A DNA stretch of 64,000 nucleotides, taken from NCBI GenBank assembly GCA_027625915.1, contig JANTQA010000032.1, positions 8,494,001 to 8,558,000 on the forward strand. Direction: 5' to 3'. Both the position numbers and the translations under genes were made by a program. The notes beneath the pieces were generated by a model. It was not told the DNA's origin and did no database searches. It was given only the letters and a program-made list of their open reading frames with translations. The stretch comes from Anaeramoeba flamelloides (lineage: Eukaryota > Metamonada > Anaeramoebidae). Positions 37,637 to 51,244 of the stretch are shown one piece after another (positions within the stretch are counted from its first letter, which is position 1; each line of letters opens with the position of its first letter).

Positions 37637-40600
37637 AACACATATATTACAGATACTTCATAAAGAATTAATAGACGAAGAGACGAAAGAACTACAAAAT
37701 GAGATTAAAAACGATTTAAACATTTTAGATATTATTTCTACAAAAATTGAAGAATTAAAACAATCTCAATCAAAATTAAAAAAAATAATTTCATCATTAG
37801 AAATTGATTTCAAAGTTTCTAAAGCTACCTTAGAAAAAAATAAGAATAATTATTTAGAAAAATTACAAGAAAAAAAAAACAAAATAAAAGCCATTGAAAA
37901 ACAAAAAGAAGAACTTTATGCTAAATTCCAAAAAAAAGGGGGATTTCCATTGGAATCTATTAAAAAATTTTCAAATGAGAATGAAAAACTTATAAACGAA
38001 ATCTTTAAACTTGAATTTAAATTATCTGAATTAAATTCAGGGAAATCTATAATGAAGTTTGAAAATGAAAAAGGTAAATATTTTATTTTGATTAGACGAA
38101 TAATCCCAAGAACCATGATTTGAAAATAATTTTATTTTGATTTTGCAACTTTTAATTGTATTCTATTAATTTAATAAATTAGCTATTGTTACTTACAATA
38201 CAAACGAAAAAGAAATTTGGAAAGACAAATTAATCAAATTTAATCCATATTTAAAAAATCTACAAGAAAGGGTATTGCCGCTGCATAGATTTTTGAAATT
38301 TATTAATACTTACAACACAAATTCCATTGGGAAAAAAGATGAATATTCTTTTACTAATGTCACTGAATTGATTACCCAACATTTTAAAATGAACAATTTA
38401 AATTCACTAGTTGAATTTTTGAAAAAAAAAACAGACAACTACCGTAAAATTTATTCTTAAAATCTATATTCTAATTCTATTTCTTATCTATTCGTATATA
38501 ATTACATTCCATTTCTTCTTTATTCTAATCAAATAATATTTCAAGCAGAAAATTAATTGTATATTTCAATATAATACTAGGAAAAATAATTCTTCTCGTT
38601 TTTTGAAAAAAATATTTCAATTATGAATTAAATATTTATCTTTAATTTATTAAATAGAGGTTTTGATGATATCTTTGTTTAAGCCACTATAAAGTTTCAA
38701 AAATCGCGATTATTTTTATCAAATTGCGATATTGGAGAAAATTGTGGTAATCAATAATATCGGGATAATATTACAAATCGCGATATTCTATAAAATCGAG
38801 ATAATCATTAAAAAATCAGGATAAATTCCAAAATATCGCGATTAAAAAGTAATCGCGATATAATAGTTGATGGGTTTTTGGTCTAAATTCAACAATATTT
38901 TTACAAAGAAATTTTTGTTCGATCAAAAAATAGATTATTTGAAAACAAAAAGTCATTCTTTGAAAAAAAACCAAAAAAGATTCTTGATTCAATCAAGGAT
39001 CAGATCAAAGAGTTTTCATTATATTTTGTTTTGATTTGGTTGACATATATATATTGATCGATCCTTTAGATCAACAAACTTTATAAAAAAGGCAAAAAAA
39101 TAGTTTCTCGGCCAATCGTGGTGTTATAAATTGTCTTGAATAAAAAGACTTCTAAAACAACCAATCCTTCACTGCACTCTTTAAAGAATGTGTTCTTTGG
39201 TTAAAAACATTTTCTTTATTCTAGGAAAGCAGAAAGGAGTTGATAACCTTTCAAAAGATTTCTCAACAACCTAGCCACATTATCATCAATTATTTCGAAC
39301 ACTGTACAATTGTTGGCATTTGTTTTCTTCTTCTTATTCTTCTCATATCTTTGTATTGTGCAAAAAACACAACTAGAGTTTAAAGTGGTTTTTTTGATCG
39401 ATCACAAACAAGAATGAAAATTACTCTTTCTTCTTTTTGGTTATTTAACTTGTAAAGTTAATAACTACATTTTAAAAAAACACATCGATTTTATATTCAA
39501 GTACATTATTGAAATGAATGATTATTTATATGATCATAAAATTAACAGACAATTTTACAATCCTTAAAAAAAAATATAGCAATGGCAATTTGCTTGGTGT
39601 TTTCTATTTTATTATAGAATATTTTTTAAAACATTTTCAGAAAACTTAAATTTTAAATATTTATTAGATTCAGTTATTGACTCAAAGTTTGTGAATATAA
39701 TTTATTCATATGTTGGCATTTATTAGGAAATAAAAAAACATTATTTCATCATAAATAATTTTAATTAATATCGCTTTAACAAAAAAACAACAACAAAAAA
39801 AAAACATAAAAACTTTTTAAAAAAAGTGAGGATCCAAAGTTTTAAAATTTGTTACTCAAACTATTTCAAAGAGTGAACCAAGTAATTTGGATTATACCTT
39901 GAAAAACTGCTTGTTTTCACTTTTTAGAGTGATTTCAAAAACTTTCTAAAATAATGAAAAAAAAAACAATACTTTATTATTTATTTTTTTTGGATGTAAT
40001 CAATCCTAAAAATTCCATCGAAACGATCAAAAGAATTAAGAATTCAAAAAAACTTTTCCTAAATTTAATTTATAATGTTTATAAAAAATTATTAAAATAG
40101 AAAAATATTCTGAAACAATTGATTATTTAACCACGACGATTAACCAATCATACTTCAAAACGCAAAAATTATGGGATTTGGTAATTTATGATCCAGTAAA
40201 ACTAAAATCAAAAGAAGAATTAAACCTTGAGTGCGAGCAATTTGCCAAAGAATTTGGTTTACATTTTAAAATAAAAGGAGATTTTGAACTTTGGTTAGAA
40301 CCAGCAGATAATAAATCAAATATAATATATAACGAAGAAGAAAAAAAAAAAGATCCAACGGATTATGCTAAATGTCTTGAATTTGCAAATATCAATAAAA
40401 TAATTCAGCTCTTAATCAATGGGAAAAGAGGTTTGTTCTTTGATTTTTAATACCCCACTTCTTTTCTTCACTTCCTTTCCTCTTTTCTTTCCTCTTCCCC
40501 CCTCTCCACTTCTTTTCCTCTCCACATCTTTTATTCTCCTCTTTATATATTTAACATAAAAAGTTGTTTTATTAATTCTTTTTTGTATTTAATTTCAATT

Positions 40601-41766
40601 AAAAAAAAAAAATTAAAAATTAATTTCTTATCTGCTCGTTGGTCATAGATTTTGTAACAATTATATTAAATACTTTTCCTATATTTTTAAGTAATGAACA
40701 TTTTGTTGTTAAGATGATACAGGCATCCCAAATTCGTAAATTAGAGAAGGAAACACAAGAAAAATTTCAAGAAAGACGAAGAAAAATTAGAATAAAAATA
40801 TTTTCAATTATCACGAGATGGATCAGATCACCAAATAAAATTGAACCAAATATTTTAATGGAGCTAATGAATGTCATTCAAAAATTGTTTTCTAAAATCT
40901 TACCCAAGCCGGTGAATGATATTCGCAAGTTAATCAAGAATAAAATTGCAAATAAAATCCGTGATAAAAACAAAAAATCCATATCTTTGTCTAAACAATT
41001 AGAACCTATTATCCCAACAAACATTTTTTCACGTGATTTAAAGTTCACTGATATCCACCCAGAAGAAATGGCAAGGCAAATTACATTGGTTGTCTCTAAA
41101 AATTTTCAAGAGATTACCCTTGATTCTTTAGTTACCTGCTCGTGGAAAAAAGAGCCACTCAAGCATAAGGCGACTGCGATCTTAAAAATGATTGATTTTT
41201 CTAATAATTTATCTCAACAAATCACTGAAACCATATTACTACCACAAGAAAAAACTGAAAGAATGTCTGCCTTAAATAATGCAATAAATCTAGGAACTTC
41301 CCTATTAAAAATGAATAATTTTGATAGCGTGGTATCCATAATTTCGGTTTTCTTTTCACCGTCAATTAAAAGAATGAAGGATCATTTTAAAAAATTATCA
41401 AAGAAAGCAATGAATGACCATAATAAATTATTACAAATTCTTGATAACTCTTCCACAAACATTACGCTCCGTACAACATATAAACAAATTTTTAATCATT
41501 TAATTCCCTACCTTGGAACTTATTTAGCGGATATATACAATTTGTCTCAAATACCAACACTGGATAACAATTTGATTAATTTTCGCAAACTGAAAAAAAT
41601 TTCTGAAACATTACAAAAAATTCATCAATATCAATTAAATTCCTTTTATAATTTTTTACCAATTCCACAAATCCAACATACATTTTTATCTTTTACCACC
41701 AAATACACATTAAAGAAATTATATCTAATAAGTCTTAATCGCGAGCCTAGAAACAAAAATAATTAA
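30555..41766 (+). CDS. Reconstructed CAP-Gly / coiled-coil / REM-RasGEF protein
   Basis: Proposed exons are 30555-30675, 30786-31453, 37653-38073, 38183-38443, 40101-40430 and 40649-41766, together 972 codons plus TAA. All five junctions match in phase. Residues 1-75 are a CAP-Gly domain (GTIVFHGKTHF, KWYGICLDEP, then VGRNNGQVDGYSYFSC and HGLFVRESLLRPV across the splice), which in other proteins binds tubulin tails or EB1. Residues about 75-260 are acidic and helical; 240-400 form a coiled coil that runs smoothly over the 6.2 kb intron junction (ELEQQCY to ILHKELIDEETKEL). Residues about 490-650 resemble a REM (RasGEF_N) domain. Residues about 735-965 are a RasGEF catalytic domain (HPEEMARQITLV, MNNFDSVVSIIS, YLGTYLADIYN, INFRKLKK). 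It would activate a Ras-family GTPase, possibly on microtubules. The links across the 6.2 kb and 1.7 kb introns are inference. Otherwise these are two or three genes, with stops soon after the donors at 31556-31558 and 38458-38460. Confidence 0.6.
31815..31990 (+). repeat. Dispersed repeat, copy B
   Basis: Shares CTTTCAAGTTACGGTTGT and flanking blocks with copy A (30185-30420). The segment CAATGATCGAAAAACACTTT also matches the minus strand near 57455. Confidence 0.65.
32320..33096 (+). pseudogene. Reverse transcriptase remnant of the LINE
   Basis: Two frames, 32320-32586 and 32797-33096, hold the N-terminal fingers motif (YRPISI) and the palm motifs (QGYTLSPILF, then FTDD, then FGLKPNKHKT). 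The intervening 200 bp holds DRAKCFDSINFK-like coding in a disturbed frame. It is clearly non-LTR type by motif order. It is not a host gene. Confidence 0.85.
33234..33902 (+). mobile_element. 669-bp retroposed insert with poly(A) and 17-bp TSD inside the LINE
   Basis: AAAAATTAGATTATTTA occurs at 33217-33233 and 33903-33919, and the insert ends in an A-run, so it was probably mobilised by LINE machinery. Near its 3' end (about 33775-33860) it has a palindrome with arms TTTTCCAGAATTC and complement. It has long T/A runs and no convincing reading frame or Pol III promoter boxes. Origin unknown: SINE-like or a retrocopied transcript. Confidence 0.8.
34316..34640. repeat. Tandem array of three palindromes inserted in the LINE
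   Basis: Three consecutive hairpins: 34316-34400 (GAAATAAA...TTTATTTC arms), 34402-34475 (AGCTTTTCCAGAATTC and complement) and 34498-34575 (GGTTTTCCCGAAT and complement). The spacers resemble TAGGCACTTGACGACAC. It ends CACACCCCCCCC followed by about 30 A. The neighbouring LINE sequence is contiguous in the copy at 58826-59525, so this is an insertion. Confidence 0.8.
37095..37258. mobile_element. Foldback MITE, ~165 bp, copy 1
   Basis: Inverted arms: CTGGTATTTGAATAATAAAT...TTTTTCACTTCATTTTCC at left and the complement at right (GAAAATGAAGTG...AATAAATATCAG). The same family is at 62725-62896. Confidence 0.78.
37261..37560 (+). repeat. ~300-bp dispersed repeat, copy 1
   Basis: Matches the reverse complement of 42615-42940. 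Shared blocks are GACCTTAGAATAACACG, GCAACTGAATGA, CAATTTTGAAAAT, AACCCTTTAAACA and TACAACTGGGCCCCTTTGA. No reading frame. Confidence 0.75.
38657..39545 (-). mobile_element. Copy of the TATCGCGATA transposon, inverted and incomplete
   Basis: Starts with the terminus GAGGTTTTGATGATA after TA (38655-38656). It follows the reverse complement of 13458 down to about 12600 (for example the segment around GATCAATCCTTTAGATCAACAAAC). The other terminus is missing. It lies in the proposed 1.66-kb intron (38444-40100) of the RasGEF gene. Iteron words ATCGCGATT/AATCGCGATA occur up to 38860. Confidence 0.82.
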
Positions 41767-43907
41767 TAATAATTGTTTTATTTTGCTTTCCTTTCTTTTT
41801 TTTTTTTTTCATTTTTCTCTTTTCTTTCCCTTTTATTATCCAATCGCTATATAAATAACAGAGATTAATACTTGAAAAAAGATTTTTTTTTGAAGTTTTC
41901 GATATAACCAGATCAAAGAGACCTAATAAAAAATAATTTTATAACAATCATACGTCTGGCTTTAAAATCAATAAAATACTTGTTTATATTATGATTTTTT
42001 TTTAATCTAAAATATAATAATAATTGTAAACTAAATTTCAAAAATTTTGACATAATTTATAATGTGAATGGAAGTTGTTTTGAGGGTTTATTCCAGTATT
42101 CTTCTCAAAAAAATATTTTTGAATCTTTGGATCAGAATCATTTTTTCTAATTTGCAAATTTTTCTTTTTTTTTGTTTTCTTTTGTTTTTCTTTTTCTTTT
42201 TCTTTTTCTTTTTGATTTTCTTTTTTTTTTTCTTTTTCTTTTTTTTTTAAAAAATCGTTTGGAAAAAAAATTAAGATCTTTGAAAATATAAATAATCACT
42301 AAGAAAATTGATACTATGTAATGTCTTTTAAAATGAATTTTTTTATTCATAAAAAATCTTGTTGTTCAACTTTTTTTCAGTGAAAGTTCAGTAATAAAAA
42401 ATCCGTAATGCTCATTCCAAAAATTCTGACTCCATTTTTTTAAGTGTTTGGTTTTATTGTTTTTAATTTTTAAAATCTTGAGTTTTTATATATTTAGAAT
42501 GATTTTAAAGTTAATTACAAATCAGATTTAATTATTTGTTGTTCTTGAATACTAAAGGATATATATCAATTTAACATTTCAGTTAAGTCTCAATTTATGA
42601 AATATAAATCATTTTTTATTCAAAGGGGCCCAGTTGTAAGGGGTGAATGACATTTGTTTAAAGGGTTTGTCTCGATATTAAAAGAAAAATAACATTTTTG
42701 TAATTTTCAAAATTGAAGACATTTTTCTTTTTTTCTATTTTTGATTGAAAAGTAATTGTTTTGAAATTTTTTTATTATTACCTCATTCAGTTGCAAAAAA
42801 AATTTTTATTATAGGATCTATAGCCCCTTGGTACAAACGGGTTATTCTAAGGTTATTGAAACAGTTAAAAGAATTTTACAAAAATCAAATTGCTTTCTTC
42901 ATAAATTTATTTGGATCTTCAATTTAAGATCGAATAAACGTTGTTATTTTGTTCAATGTATTTCTAAGGATTTGAATTTCTGAATTTTTTAAGACAATAT
43001 ATATATATATGTCCTTAATAAAATTAAGCACTATTTTTTTCTGATTAATATTTTTCGAAATCTAGCTTATAACTTCATTCAATTAAACACTGGTATAAAA
43101 TATTTTTAGAATAAAAAAACTCTCAACTTTTGAATATCAAAAATATTTTTAGGAATTTCTGTGCATTTTTTTATTTTTATTTTGAAAAATTGGGGTTGAG
43201 AAAATTTAGAAACCCTAGAATAAGTTAAAATATTGAATTAGGTTATTTTACAAGAGAGTTTATCTTTTTAGTTGAACTATTTTTTTAAATTTACCATTTA
43301 AAAATATAAAAAACATTTGAGGACCAAATTAGTGTTTTTTGTTAAAATAAAATTCCCATAATTTAGAATATGTTTTAGTAAATAAGCTAAAATAAGAGAG
43401 TGTATCAAAAACATATATAATTTCAAGTTTGAATTCGGTGATTTTGGCAAAAAATGTTTTCAAGAAAAAGTGAAATGGAAACTTTATTTATTTTTAGTTT
43501 TTCATTTAGTTGTTTTAATTTTTTTAATGGGAGTATTTGATCAGTTTTCCATTTTTAGTGATTTTTGGTTCCTAATGATATATATATATATATATATATA
43601 ATTAAATTTACTTCAAATAAATAATAATCATTTTCACAATATGGGTTATTCTACGTCTCTTTAATTGTTATTATAAGGTTAATTATCTAAAAAATGTAAT
43701 ATTTATGTTATTATTTTTGTTCATTTTCCCTAAACATATTTCTCTTCATTGTGTCAAAAATTAAAAAAATATAAGGCTTTTTGAAGTACTAATTACCTCA
43801 GAAAACAACTTTCATTTTTTAAAAGAAAATGTTTTTTTTTGCTAAAAGTACTAATTTCTTTAAAATTATGTAAAAATTAAAAAAACCTATTAATATTTTC
43901 TCAAATT
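41767..43907. other. Intergenic region between RasGEF and BEACH genes (convergent)
   Basis: Holds the repeat at 42615-42940, a TTTTTC/CTTTTT microsatellite (42160-42248), and TATATA runs near 43003 and 43580-43600. Short frames here are low-complexity. No gene or RNA gene supported. Confidence 0.5.
42615..42940 (-). repeat. ~300-bp dispersed repeat, copy 2
   Basis: Inverted copy of 37261-37560. An apparent 60-codon plus-strand frame at 42745-42927 lies within it and is not considered a gene. Confidence 0.75.
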
Positions 43908-44698
43908 GCTGTTTGAAATAATACTGAAATACTCCAAAATCAAAAATACGATAAAAAATTTTAACCACTTTAAAACACTTTATGTCGTAACTTATATGAA
44001 ACACCAGTGCCAATATACTCAGTTTAATTGTAAATTAACAATTTTACTTTTCAAACAAAATGTTTTTTTTTTGAATTTTCTACCTTAAGTTTGAAGAGTT
44101 TTTAGTAACTTTTGAGTATATTTGAATATGTTGTTACTTGTTCGGGTAAGCTTATATGTATGTCAGGGTATTGGTATGGGTTCTGTCAAAGGACAGGAAT
44201 TGGTTGTATTTGTTTGTATGTTTTGGTCCAATAGTTTCTATTCTGAAATGTAAATTAAAATCATGTTAGACTTGGGTAATCTTGGATACGGTATTTTTAT
44301 GTATTGTACTATTAAGTTTTACTTGGTTATTTTTAGATTTTATTTAAGATTAAAAAATTAGGATAATGATATACAATTAGATATTGTCTATTCACAAACA
44401 TTTTCTCTCATTTAGTTAATACCAATCCGAAATGATCATGAAATGTTATAGTCGTCTATTATACCAATTCCTTTCAAACAAAATAAAATGAATACTATTC
44501 CCAAAAATTTAAATTATTTGAAGGTTATCATTTTCAGCCAAAAAACAAATATTCTACAATAAAATTCTAAATTTACTGTTAAACTGAGTATATTGGCACT
44601 CAAGTTTCTTATAAGTTGTTTAAAAAGTGTTTTTTGTTGGTTAAAAATTTTTGGAGTATTTTTGATTTTGGAGTATTTCGGGATTATTTCATAGATTC
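43908..44698. mobile_element. Mutator-like long-TIR element, diverged copy 2
   Basis: Aligns along its length with 18435-19207. Shared blocks are GTGCCAATATACTCAGTTTAA at left, TATGTCAGGGTATTGGTAT, CATTTTCTCTCATTTAGTTAAT, and AACTGAGTATATTGGCAC at right. The outer ends are GCTGTTTGAAATAATAC and GGGATTATTTCATAGATTC. No clean 9-bp duplication is visible, consistent with older age. Confidence 0.8.
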
Positions 44699-44853
44699 TT
44701 TGATAATTTTTTTTTTAGATTTCAACTCAATATTAACTGAAAAAAAAAAAAAAATAGTAAATAAACAAAATTTTTTTTCTTGATTATGAACCTTCAAAAA
44801 CATTTTCAAAAAAAAAAAATTAAAAAAAACAAAAATTTTATTTCTAAAATAAT

Positions 44854-46840
44854 TTAACATTGCGGAATAATTATTAAAACTATTTTACCATTTTTTAAAG
44901 CGACAAAAAAAGAAGAAGGGCTTTTAGGAATAGACAAAGAAATAGGCAAGGATTGGAATTGTGTTTTATAAACAATACCAAAATTAGAAATTTTATGAAT
45001 TTGAATTGTATTATTATTTAAAATACAAATTAAAAATTGATGATTGAAATTTAATTTAAAATCAATAATTTTATTTTTCAATTTGTTTTCAAATAATAAT
45101 TTCCCATTAATTGAAAAGCAAGATATTACATTCGAATTCTCATTTTCTTGATAAACAATAATCTTACCATCTGATGTTATTAAATTTTTTTTAATATTTA
45201 AATTTGAATTTTCATTATAACTTTTTGTTAAATTCCTGTAATATTTCCCTGTTCTCAATGAATGAATTAAGCAAGTACCATTTTTGGATCCTGACACAAC
45301 AATATCCAAATCTTGATTAATATTTACACATGTGATTTGATCATTATGGCCATATAATATTTGGTAAGGCTTGGAAATTGTTTTACCAATTTTCCATATT
45401 TTGACTGTAATATCTGTCGATCCAGTGGCTAAATAGTCCCTGTGAACATTTAAGCATGTTACAACACCATAATGCTGTACTACCGATTGGATTAATTTTG
45501 TATTTTCAATATTAAATATTTTGAAAGAATGATCACAAAAGCCACTTGTAAAGAAAAGTTTATATTTATGTGAGTATACAAAACAATTTGTAAAGATAAT
45601 TTGTTCATCACTAAATGCACAACCAATTTTTTTATTGAAGTTAATTGTAAATTCAATCTCTTCATTCAAAATTTCTTTAATTTTCTTCGTATTCTTATTC
45701 CTATTCTTATTCTCATTCTCATTTTCATTTTCATTCTTACTATAGGAACTCTTCATATTACCACTGGCGCTGTTGTTTATTAAATTTGTATTTGAGTTTG
45801 ATTTTGAAAGTGACAAAGTATTTGGGGAATCATGGTGAACAATTAATAAGTGTCTAAATGAATCCAAACAGATAAACGAAGATGAATTAATAGATGAAAT
45901 AAACAACAATTGATTTTTAGTAATGTTCCAACTTTTCATGTTAATATTTGAAAAATTGTCAATTGTCCAATAGTCTTTTAACCCTAAATCCTTTTTTGTC
46001 ATTCTAATTGGATGAGCCTTTGTAAATAATTGAATGGGGCATTGTCCAAAGCTTTCGATTTGGTTTTCTATTCCTTCTCTTTCTTGTGGGTTTTTAATTT
46101 GATCCAAATCGACGTGTTCTTGATAAGTTAAGTAATAAAATACATTTTTTGCTTTAATGGATTCTTCTCCTCTTTGCTTATAACCAAAAATTAAATCAAT
46201 CCATTCATTTAAATGCGCACTCACATAATCACTTTCCAGTGCCTCTCTCATTATTCTAATGAATTCTTCAGGCGATCCGTTTGCCCAGGGTGGCAATATA
46301 ACATCATCAACTTTTTCTCCTTTCTGCGTTTGACCAAAATTAAATTTATTTGAATTTTGTAAAAATTCTGGTAAATAATAAAATTCTGGTATTAATTCTT
46401 TAACATCAGCGCTTAAATTTAAACAATTAAACCAACATAATTCTATTGAATTAAATAATCTATCTGCTCTATCAAATTTACCCCCTATAAAAAGTTGGAA
46501 AACATTCACAAATATACATATAATATTATTAAGAAGAAATTCATTTATATATAGATATATATATATATATATATATATATAGTTTAACATTATTTTTAAA
46601 GGGTATTTGGAAAAGAATTAAAAAATTACCTTGGATATTAACAGAAAATGTTGAAAATGGTTCTAATCTAATTAAATAAAATAATACTGAATAAAAATTC
46701 GAATAATGAGTGCCATAATGAAATGGTGGAATTTGAGAACCAATCTCAGTTAAACTTTGATAACGATTTTCAAAAACATCTAGTCTTTTTTCATTTAAAG
46801 CACCAATCTAAAATATAATTAGAAAAATGATATAATAATT

Positions 46841-46874
<34 letters not shown>

Positions 46875-49800
46875 ACAGGAAAATAAACAAAGAAAATAAA
46901 TAAAAAAAGATTAATAATCATTAGCAAAATAAAATAAACAATCATTGTTAATGAACATTTTTAAAAAAAAAAAAAAAAAATTACAGGTTTTGATAAATCT
47001 CTATAAACTTTTGGATCATTTAAGTCAATAGTTTTACTTCTATAATTATTCAAAATCCAAGGGAAAATAGGATATTGTGACAAATCATTATAGGTTCTCC
47101 CCGCAATTGTATTTAATTTCATCAAATAATCAAAATTACTAATTTCTCTTCTTTGCCACATTTTTGTATAATTTGATTTTTTTAATAAATCTTTATAATT
47201 TTTATGATTAATTCTTTGGAGATTTTTTGGTTTTAAATTTAAGATTTTTTGAATAATTTTATTTCTTGATTTTGAATCAAAGACTAAAAATATAGATTTT
47301 TTATTCAATAGAAATATTTCGATAGCTGAATCAGTTAAGTAATAAAGCCTTTTTTGGATATCAACAATTTGGTCAAGATACCAAATTCTATAAATTTCCA
47401 TATTTTTATTCTTATCTACATCCAAATTCTTCTTATTAGTTGTTGTAGTAGCAGTGGTAGTATTTTTATTCACTGTACTGGAGTTATTTCCGGTACTATT
47501 CTCCTTATTTGGCTCCTTAATTAAATAAAAATCTAAGGATATTGTCGATAAATTAAGTTTCCCCCTTCTTTTTTTCATTGGTGAGATATAAATACAATCA
47601 ATGGTCAGGATATTTTTTTTAATTTTTTTAAATTCTTTTAATTCGTCTTGATTTATTGAATCTTTCCGTTTCTTTTTGTCAAATTTAATTCCCTTACTCT
47701 TTCCATTTTCATTATCATTTTCATTGTCATTGTCATTGTCATTTTCAGATTCAGATTCTGATTCTTTTTCAATTTCAATTTCATTTTCATTTTCACTTTC
47801 CTTTTCCTTTTCATTTTCGGTTTTTTTATTATTTTTTATTTTGTTATAATTATGATCATTCTTTATTAGTTCATTATTGTTATTATTAGTCTTTATTTTT
47901 TTATTATTTCCATTTAAATTATTTAATTGTTTAATTTCACCCTGGTGATTTATTGCATGATAATTTCTTTTAAATCGAAGTCTTTTCCTATAATTATCTT
48001 CAAATTTATCAATTTTCCAATATTTAGTTTTATTATTGAAATCTTTATTGCTCCAGCAACTATTTTCGCTAAATAATCTTTTAATAATTTTATTATAATT
48101 TTTTTCATTAATTCTTTGTTTTAATTTATTTTCATTCAAAAACTGAGTTATGTAATTCATAATTTTTAAGTTCTTAGGCAGTTGCAATATTTTATGTTCC
48201 ATTTTAGCTATTGAAGTTTTTTTGATCATCTTTTGTTTTTGAAAAGAAAAAATAATTTCACTCACTTGTTTAATCAAGTTAATACAATAATTTTCAATTT
48301 GGTCACCCAATTCCTTTAATCTAATATCCAAAGACGGATTAATTTTCGTAGCAATTATACGTTTGCAATCGCTTGATTGGAACAGGGTTAGGCAATCATT
48401 TAAATTTTGAGTAAACAATATAGAATTTTCTTTAGTTTCCCCTAATAGTTTTTTGTTATTTTTATTGGTAAAAATTAATTGAAACACCTGGAAATTATCC
48501 AAAATTATTGATTTAATTATTGTTAATATTAATTGGTTTTTTAAATCGTTTTCATTTTTTAATTCGTCAATGTGGATATTATTCTTATTAATATTGTTCT
48601 TATTTATATTATTTTTATTATCATCCCCAAATTGGAAAGAATTAAATAAAAAGAACAACAGCAATAATTCAATATTATTTTCATCGCTTTTAACCTGTCT
48701 TAACAATTTTAATGGGCCCAGTATCAGTGTAATCATTTGTGCAGACATTTTTTGAGCAATTTCTAAGCAAGTGTCTTTCAAGCCTATTCCCAATAAGGTA
48801 AACAAAGATAACAACAATTGATAATAATTATTTAATGAATCTTTATTTTTTAATAAGTTTTTATTGAATAATATTTTCGAAATTGATATTAATTCTATTA
48901 ATTTTTCAATTAAGCAATGATCTTGCCAATTATTCAAATTATTTTTACTATGAAAAAATTCTAATCTCGTTTTGAAAAATATGTCAATAGGTATTTTTTT
49001 ATTTGTTTTTAAATTTTGATTATTACTATAAATTGGTTGAAAGATGATGAATTTTTCAATAAACTGGACTAACTTGACAATTTTATTGAAACATGATTTT
49101 TGAATTTTCTTTTTTTCCTTAAAAATACTTAATAATTTACTAATCAAATTCATTAAAATATTTCTAGAGACTATAATTTGATCAAAATATCCCCGTGCAG
49201 CTACCATGTGAAGAAAATAAAAAGTTTCCTCTAGGGTTTGTAAATCATCTTCTAAAAAAAATCTATTTATTAAAATGTCTTGGAATAGTAAGAATATGTA
49301 TACATTCTGTTCTTTCGCTAATTGATTTTTCTTTATTTTCAGTTTATGATTTTTCAAATCACTATTAACTTGTAAATTAATATTAGTATTTTTGGTATCG
49401 GTTGTGTTTTTATTTGCTGTTTTTTCTCCACCCACTTTTTTGGTATTTTCTTTATTTTTCTTGATGATATTTTTGGGTTCTTCTTTATTTTTCATTTTCA
49501 TTTTCATTTTCATTTTGTTGGTTTCTTCATTTTTTGTGGTACTATTATCATCATTAAATACCCTTTTAAATTCTGACACTATATCATTGTCGATTTGTGT
49601 AATGTATTCTAAAGATTCTTGCAATATTTCATTATATTCAATTTGAGAAGAAATTAAACTTAATGAGCCATCTCTTGAAGTTCTTTTCAAATATTCCAAA
49701 AACCGTGATCTTCTTTTCTCGTTAAAATAGACTGTTTGTATATTTTCGATCAAATATAAGGAATTATTATCTAATGTTTCAAAAAACCATTTTTGCCATC

Positions 49801-51176
49801 CATAATGTTGTATGATAGCTTCAATGTTTTCATTATAGATTGTATATTGATTTTGGTTTTGGTTTTGGCTCTGGCTCTGGCTCTGGTTCTGGTTCTGGCT
49901 ATGATTTTTGACTTGATTATTCATATTGTATATTTGGTTGCTCGTGCTAAACAAATTACTGTTAAATAGCATTTTAATTTCAGTTTGATTCTTAAAATCG
50001 TTATTTATTAATTTATATATTAGAATTAAAAATTGTAAATCATTTTCATCAATTGATTTTTTAATACTTTTAAATAATAATTTTAAAATAATTGGCTTTT
50101 TAATTGAAATTTCTTTAAAATTTATATTATTTAAATCTAATTCTTGCTGAATTAAAAATGAAAATAACAAATTATAAATTGTAATAGTAAAAGGGTTTTT
50201 AGATAAAAAATGTTGTATTAATTCAAATTCTTTATAAAAATTTAATTTATTTTTTACATTAATATTTTTAATATGTTGATTAAATTGTAATCGATAAAGT
50301 ATTTCTAAAGTTGTTTCTCTTATTTTCGGATTTTTCCTTTTCAAAAATGGTAAAAATATGTAGATCGAGCCATAATTCAAAATGTAATTAATAATTAACT
50401 GGAAATTTTTATTTAAAATTTTATTAATTAATTTGAGTATTTCTAAAGAATTCTCATTTTTATTTTCAATAGTAATTAATAAATAAATTATATTTTTAAC
50501 ATTTTTAATTTTTTTTTTTTCAAAAATCATTGTGTCAATTAAATTAATAATTTCTCCCCTTAATTCAATTAATTCTTTTTTAGATATTATCCTTGTTTTT
50601 TTAAAATCAATCTCATTCCCCCTTTTATTTTTGTTTTTATTTCTGTTATCATTTCCATTATTAATTATATTACTCGACAATTCCTTTGCCTTTGCTTTTT
50701 CTTCTTTTTTAATACAATAATAAAATTGGAATATTTGTATTAAATCTTTAATTGTAAACCAATCAATATTAAATTTTTCTTGTCTATTGTCAAAAAGTAT
50801 TGATTGTAATATTGACAGTAATTTTTTTTGTAAATCAAAACTAGTATAAATCCAAATATCAAAATTTAAAAATATATTTTTACAAAATTGTAATAATAAT
50901 TTTTTACTAGTTAAATTTACAAAAAGTTCATTTAATTGAATTAAAATTAATTCATTCATATTAAAAGTCAAAATATTTTCAAAAAAATAACTAATAATTT
51001 TAATTCCGTTAATTCTAATTAAATCTTCTTGGATTAATATTGGATCTTTTTTGAGTAAATTTATAATAATTTTTAAAAAATAAATAATTTCATAATACCT
51101 TGAATGATTATTTAGAATTAATTCTTTAATATTATTATTATTATTATTGTTGTTGTTTTTGTTATTTTTATTATTA

Positions 51177-51244
<68 letters not shown>

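Larger units (their letters stand above)
31454..37652 (+). other. Proposed 6.2 kb transposon-filled intron
   Basis: Begins GTAAGT and ends ATATTACAG just after a CAA/ACA microsatellite (37606-37636). Contents: repeat copy B (31815-31990), a 3-kb LINE copy with two insertions (32088-35065), a foldback MITE (37095-37258) and a ~300-bp repeat (37261-37560). The stretch 35081-37094 is A/T-rich with no gene seen. If not an intron, this is intergenic space between a CAP-Gly gene and a coiled-coil/RasGEF gene. Confidence 0.55.

Noticed and set aside
42068-42350. Phe-rich plus-strand and Lys-rich minus-strand frames
   Set aside because: Products of a CTTTTT/TTTTTC microsatellite.
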